From: Limanda limanda
Lineage: Eukaryota; Chordata; Actinopteri; Pleuronectiformes; Pleuronectidae
Assembly (NCBI RefSeq): GCF_963576545.1
Contig: NC_083644.1
Span: 26,911,393-26,975,392 of the forward strand
DNA: 64,000 nt
Direction: 5' to 3'
In this document: positions 61,267 to 64,000 of the stretch, piece by piece
Position numbering within the stretch: the stretch's first letter is position 1
Layout: each line of letters begins with the position of its first letter
Notes under the pieces: generated by a model
The model's database searches: none
Told to the model about the DNA's origin: nothing
The model's input: only the letters and a program-made list of their open reading frames with translations
Made by a program: the position numbers and the translations under genes

Positions 61267-62239
61267 CAGGCACGTGCACAGATAGACCCCTAGTGGTGCT
61301 CAAGCACGTGTCCTTTTGCCCTGGATGAGAAAAGTGCCCTTCTGCTGGAGCCCAATTTTTTCTTCATTCATCAATATTTAAAAATAAAAATTACTCTCTC
61401 TGTCCTCAATTCGCCCCAAATGTGTTTTGATATCTGACGGGGCATTTATTTGAGTTCTTGTGGGAATTTCGCAGCCTACTTCTTCTCTGACCCGCCCCCC
61501 ATCAGACAAACAGGTTATGAAGGTGTTTGTGCAATCCCCCGACGTTGTTTGGTGATAAATTAACCACAACATTAGCGCCGCTGAAAACATTACGTCGCAA
61601 CTGGTCCGACGTTTCCTAAAAAATAAACAAACAAAAAACTCACGAAATCCGTGATTTCAAAGCCTTGTCCAGCTGTTTACTGACGTTTGTCATGTTTAAT
61701 GAAGAGAGAGAGGGAGAGAGATACAGACAGTAAGGCAGGCAAATAATTTAAAGGCAGTTTTACTGTTCTACGTAATTATTGAAATGAAAGGTAGGTCTTA
61801 AGTTGAGCTACATGACAGTCTGGTGAGGTATATTGTGGTATATTATTAGTGTAATGCTGCTTATACTTCAACTCTGTCAGAAAACAGTAAACAAAATGTG
61901 TGTGTACTGTGTTGACAGCTTTACAGAGATTTTGTAAGTCATTCTTGATTATTATGCACAACATTGACTTATCTCATTTACAAAATTTGCAGCATAATGC
62001 CAAGAAAAGAGAGACTCCAAAAGCAGAAGGACAGGGAACTGCAGCAAGCAGCTCAGGGTAGCAGCTCTCTTTTATCTTGGATCAGGCCATCCACTAGTAA
62101 AACAAATGAGGGAGAATCAGTAAGTTTTTATGTATTTATTTATTATTATTATTTTCTAATTTCATGAATAATTTTGGCGATGGGTGCACTTTTTTTTGGT
62201 TTGAGCACCTGCCCCCAAAAATGTCTGTGCACGTGCCCG
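61267..62239 (+). mobile_element. hAT-type transposon remnant, 973 bp, retaining a transposase exon
   Basis: Begins CAGGCACGTGCACAGA and ends TCTGTGCACGTGCCCG, so the ends are inverted repeats of at least 15 bp (CRGGCACGTGCACAG). It is flanked by ATGCTCCC (61259-61266) and ATGCTCGC (62240-62247), a 7-of-8 match to the 8-bp hAT target duplication. GGTGCTCAAGCACGTG and GGTTTGAGCACCTGC form a second inverted pair just inside the ends. The element keeps one spliced exon (61993-62119) but no DDE core, so it is an internally deleted, non-autonomous copy. Confidence 0.8.
61993..62119 (+). pseudogene. orphan first coding exon of a hAT-type transposase
   Basis: A TTTGCAG acceptor (ending 61992) precedes ATG at 61997. 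The frame runs 41 codons, starting MPRKERLQKQKDRELQQAAQ and containing LLSWIRPSTSK, and ends exactly at a consensus donor (TCA then GTAAGT at 62120). A basic start followed by a SWI/FF-PSTSK-type linker before a zinc finger is typical of the N-terminus of hAT and zinc-finger MYM-like transposases. Everything downstream is missing and the element's right end begins about 60 bases on. It cannot make a transposase alone, but it could be spliced into a downstream host exon. The family assignment is an inference. Confidence 0.55.
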
Positions 62240-62247
62240 ATGCTCGC

Positions 62248-64000
62248 TGACCTCTGGCAGGCCGGATGTGACAAACGGGTATGCCAACGTTGCATTCAAT
62301 ACTACAAGCACACATATCATACATCTGATGCATTTGTGTTTCTATTATAGCCTTACGCTACACATATTGTGTGGCTATTTAACCTCTCAGATTACAAGAA
62401 TTGTGCTGGTGCCAGTCACCATGCGTCCAGTGGGTGTGACGAAAGTCTGCTGCCATTGTTGCCCTGGCTGTTGCAGGAAACAAGGTTTAAGAGAGCGGCA
62501 AGACTGAACCAAAACCAGTCATTTGAGTGCTGTGAAACCAAAACAACAAACTACAGGAAATTGGAATGCTACACAGGGCTCGGAGGAACTGCAGAGCATA
62601 TTATCCGCGGGTGCCAAACTGTTTACATTTATTTATTTACTAGTGGTAGTGCTGGGCCCATCAGGCTGTCATCACTGATATCATCAAAAAGTTGTGTCTT
62701 AAACACGGTTACCAGAGTAACAGCAAAGGCAGGTTACAGTTAGAAAACTGGTGGGATCTCTCTCCATGTGTTGATTTTCACGAGAACCTCTCATCCAAAA
62801 ACGTTGCTGTCAACACTTAATTTCCTCAGGTCCTCAGCTTAACACTCAGAAAGGATGAGGTTGATTGGGTGAGTAATCATTGAAAAGATCCATGAACAGA
62901 TTCCTTTACTTCTAGTTTGATATTTATTTATTTTTTCTGAGAGGCTTAGACTTGATTTTCTGACAATAAATGAATAAATGTGTTCCACTTTTGTTATGAA
63001 GATGATGCCTGTGAAAGAGCTGCATAAACCATGTCTGCACTATGAACTAGATGTGATTTTTTTCTGCTTTGTACACATTTGATTGGTGCTCTATCACTGC
63101 TAAGCCAGCAAAGCACAACATCTGACTCAAGCTATTTGTCAAGTCAAATAAAGCAGCAAGAAAGTCCCCAGGGAGGTGTACATTTGACATTATTTTGGAG
63201 GAACTGTAACAGTATGTGGCATATGAGGATGTTAGGGCAGGGGACGTTGATGGAGCTGAAGCGCAAGTGAGGAAGGAGGAGAGAAAAATGATAAAACATC
63301 TGGGTTTCCTTCTGGGCAGATGGCGGGGTACTGAGACAGGAGATGAAAACTCATCATTGAGTAATGTGGCGAGAAGATGCACCTTTAGGTCTTCCCTCTT
63401 TGTACATAAAGTACAGCTTAGCTAAGTTTTTTGACAGCTTGTCATCTTGTCTAATACCCACTTCCTGTTTGTGGCAGGTCTTTTCAGCACCAGTGAGGTG
63501 AGATTGCCTGCGTTTTTAGAGGGCCACTTCCCAGTTTTAACAGTAATAAATGTTCCACCTGTCAGACTCTATTATTTACCTATTCACCTTTGACATGTCA
63601 TTTTCCTGTCAAATTTCTATGCACAGAGGTAGCTGTCCAAGTCTAATTCGGTGGGTTTGGGTGTACCTGGGTATGCTCCAACTTGACACTGCAGCTCTAG
63701 TATCTAAAATCCCATTTTTTTCTTTCTCTCTCCACACAACCTAGGCAAGTGCTGCCTGTGTGTGTTCACATGTCTATCATTGAGAGCACGTCCTTTCACA
63801 CTGTGAAGGATCTGAATGGAGGAATTTCGAGTCAAACAGGTTCACACCACATTGAGCAGCAGTGAAGGTCTAGTATTACAAGGAACCTTTAGAGAAGATC
63901 TCTATGGAGGAATGTGAACGACACTTTACCAATTGCTAATATTTTGATAAATTATTTCAAATTCCGTTTAAAAAGGTACAATATAGATTTCACTTGACCT
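62248..64000. other. non-coding stretch to the window end
   Basis: The 124-codon plus frame (62369-62743) and 111-codon minus frame (63047-63382) have no domain or splice support. No named repeat. The last 300 bases are ordinary AT-rich DNA. Confidence 0.4.

Noticed and set aside
1..64000. Prokaryotic-style systems (operons, CRISPR, phage, integrons)
   Set aside because: Gene structure, splice signals, microsatellites and transposon types are vertebrate. There is no dense coding or direct-repeat/spacer array.

Overview
The window reads as vertebrate nuclear DNA, most probably from a teleost fish (percomorph-like). It is AT-rich and has long CA/TG arrays. It carries repeat families typical of teleosts: hAT-type elements whose ends contain TTAATCGCGATTAATCGC-like repeats, TTAA-flanked MITEs, an L2-type LINE tail, and the short fish repeats ending in GTAAGTCGCTTTGGATAAAA or AAGCGG plus ATGG units. 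Nothing looks bacterial or phage-like: there are no dense ORFs, operons, ribosome binding sites, CRISPR arrays or tRNAs. Most of the open reading frames of 60 to 150 codons are chance frames in non-coding DNA. The species call is an inference from repeat types only.

The only region with credible host-gene structure lies in the first 3.4 kb. A minus-strand gene (about 1460-2560) has a poly(A) signal, three coding exons with GT/AG boundaries and an in-frame stop just before its ATG. It predicts a small protein of 83 residues, or 38 if the stronger-looking splice acceptor is used. A CpG-rich segment (2328-2630) over its probable 5' end also holds a 99-codon plus-strand ORF, followed by plus-strand poly(A) signals near 3300. 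A second CpG-rich, promoter-like patch (977-1300) with inverted CCAAT boxes and two CACGTG E-boxes has no visible gene attached. I do not recognise either protein.

From about 3.4 kb to 64 kb I find no exon I can name. This is a gene desert or the inside of one or more very large introns. Several 100-250 bp stretches rich in TAAT cores look like conserved non-coding elements, but sequence from one species cannot prove this.

The best-supported structures are mobile elements with recognisable ends. (1) A 1456-bp hAT-type element at 39361-40816 has a perfect 8-bp target duplication. It contains a nested 329-bp solo LTR (39950-40278) with its own 4-bp duplication. (2) A 718-bp solo LTR lies at 41259-41976. 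(3) A related hAT-type element lies in the opposite orientation at 54890-56083. (4) A 973-bp hAT-type remnant at 61267-62239 keeps one transposase-like exon with splice sites. Around these lie several MITE-like elements, a degenerate L2 LINE tail (7.8-8.3 kb), an ORF-bearing repeat (56.7-57.1 kb), many microsatellites and five long G/C homopolymers. The window documents layered transposon insertion in regulatory or intronic fish DNA. I found no convincing new multi-gene system.
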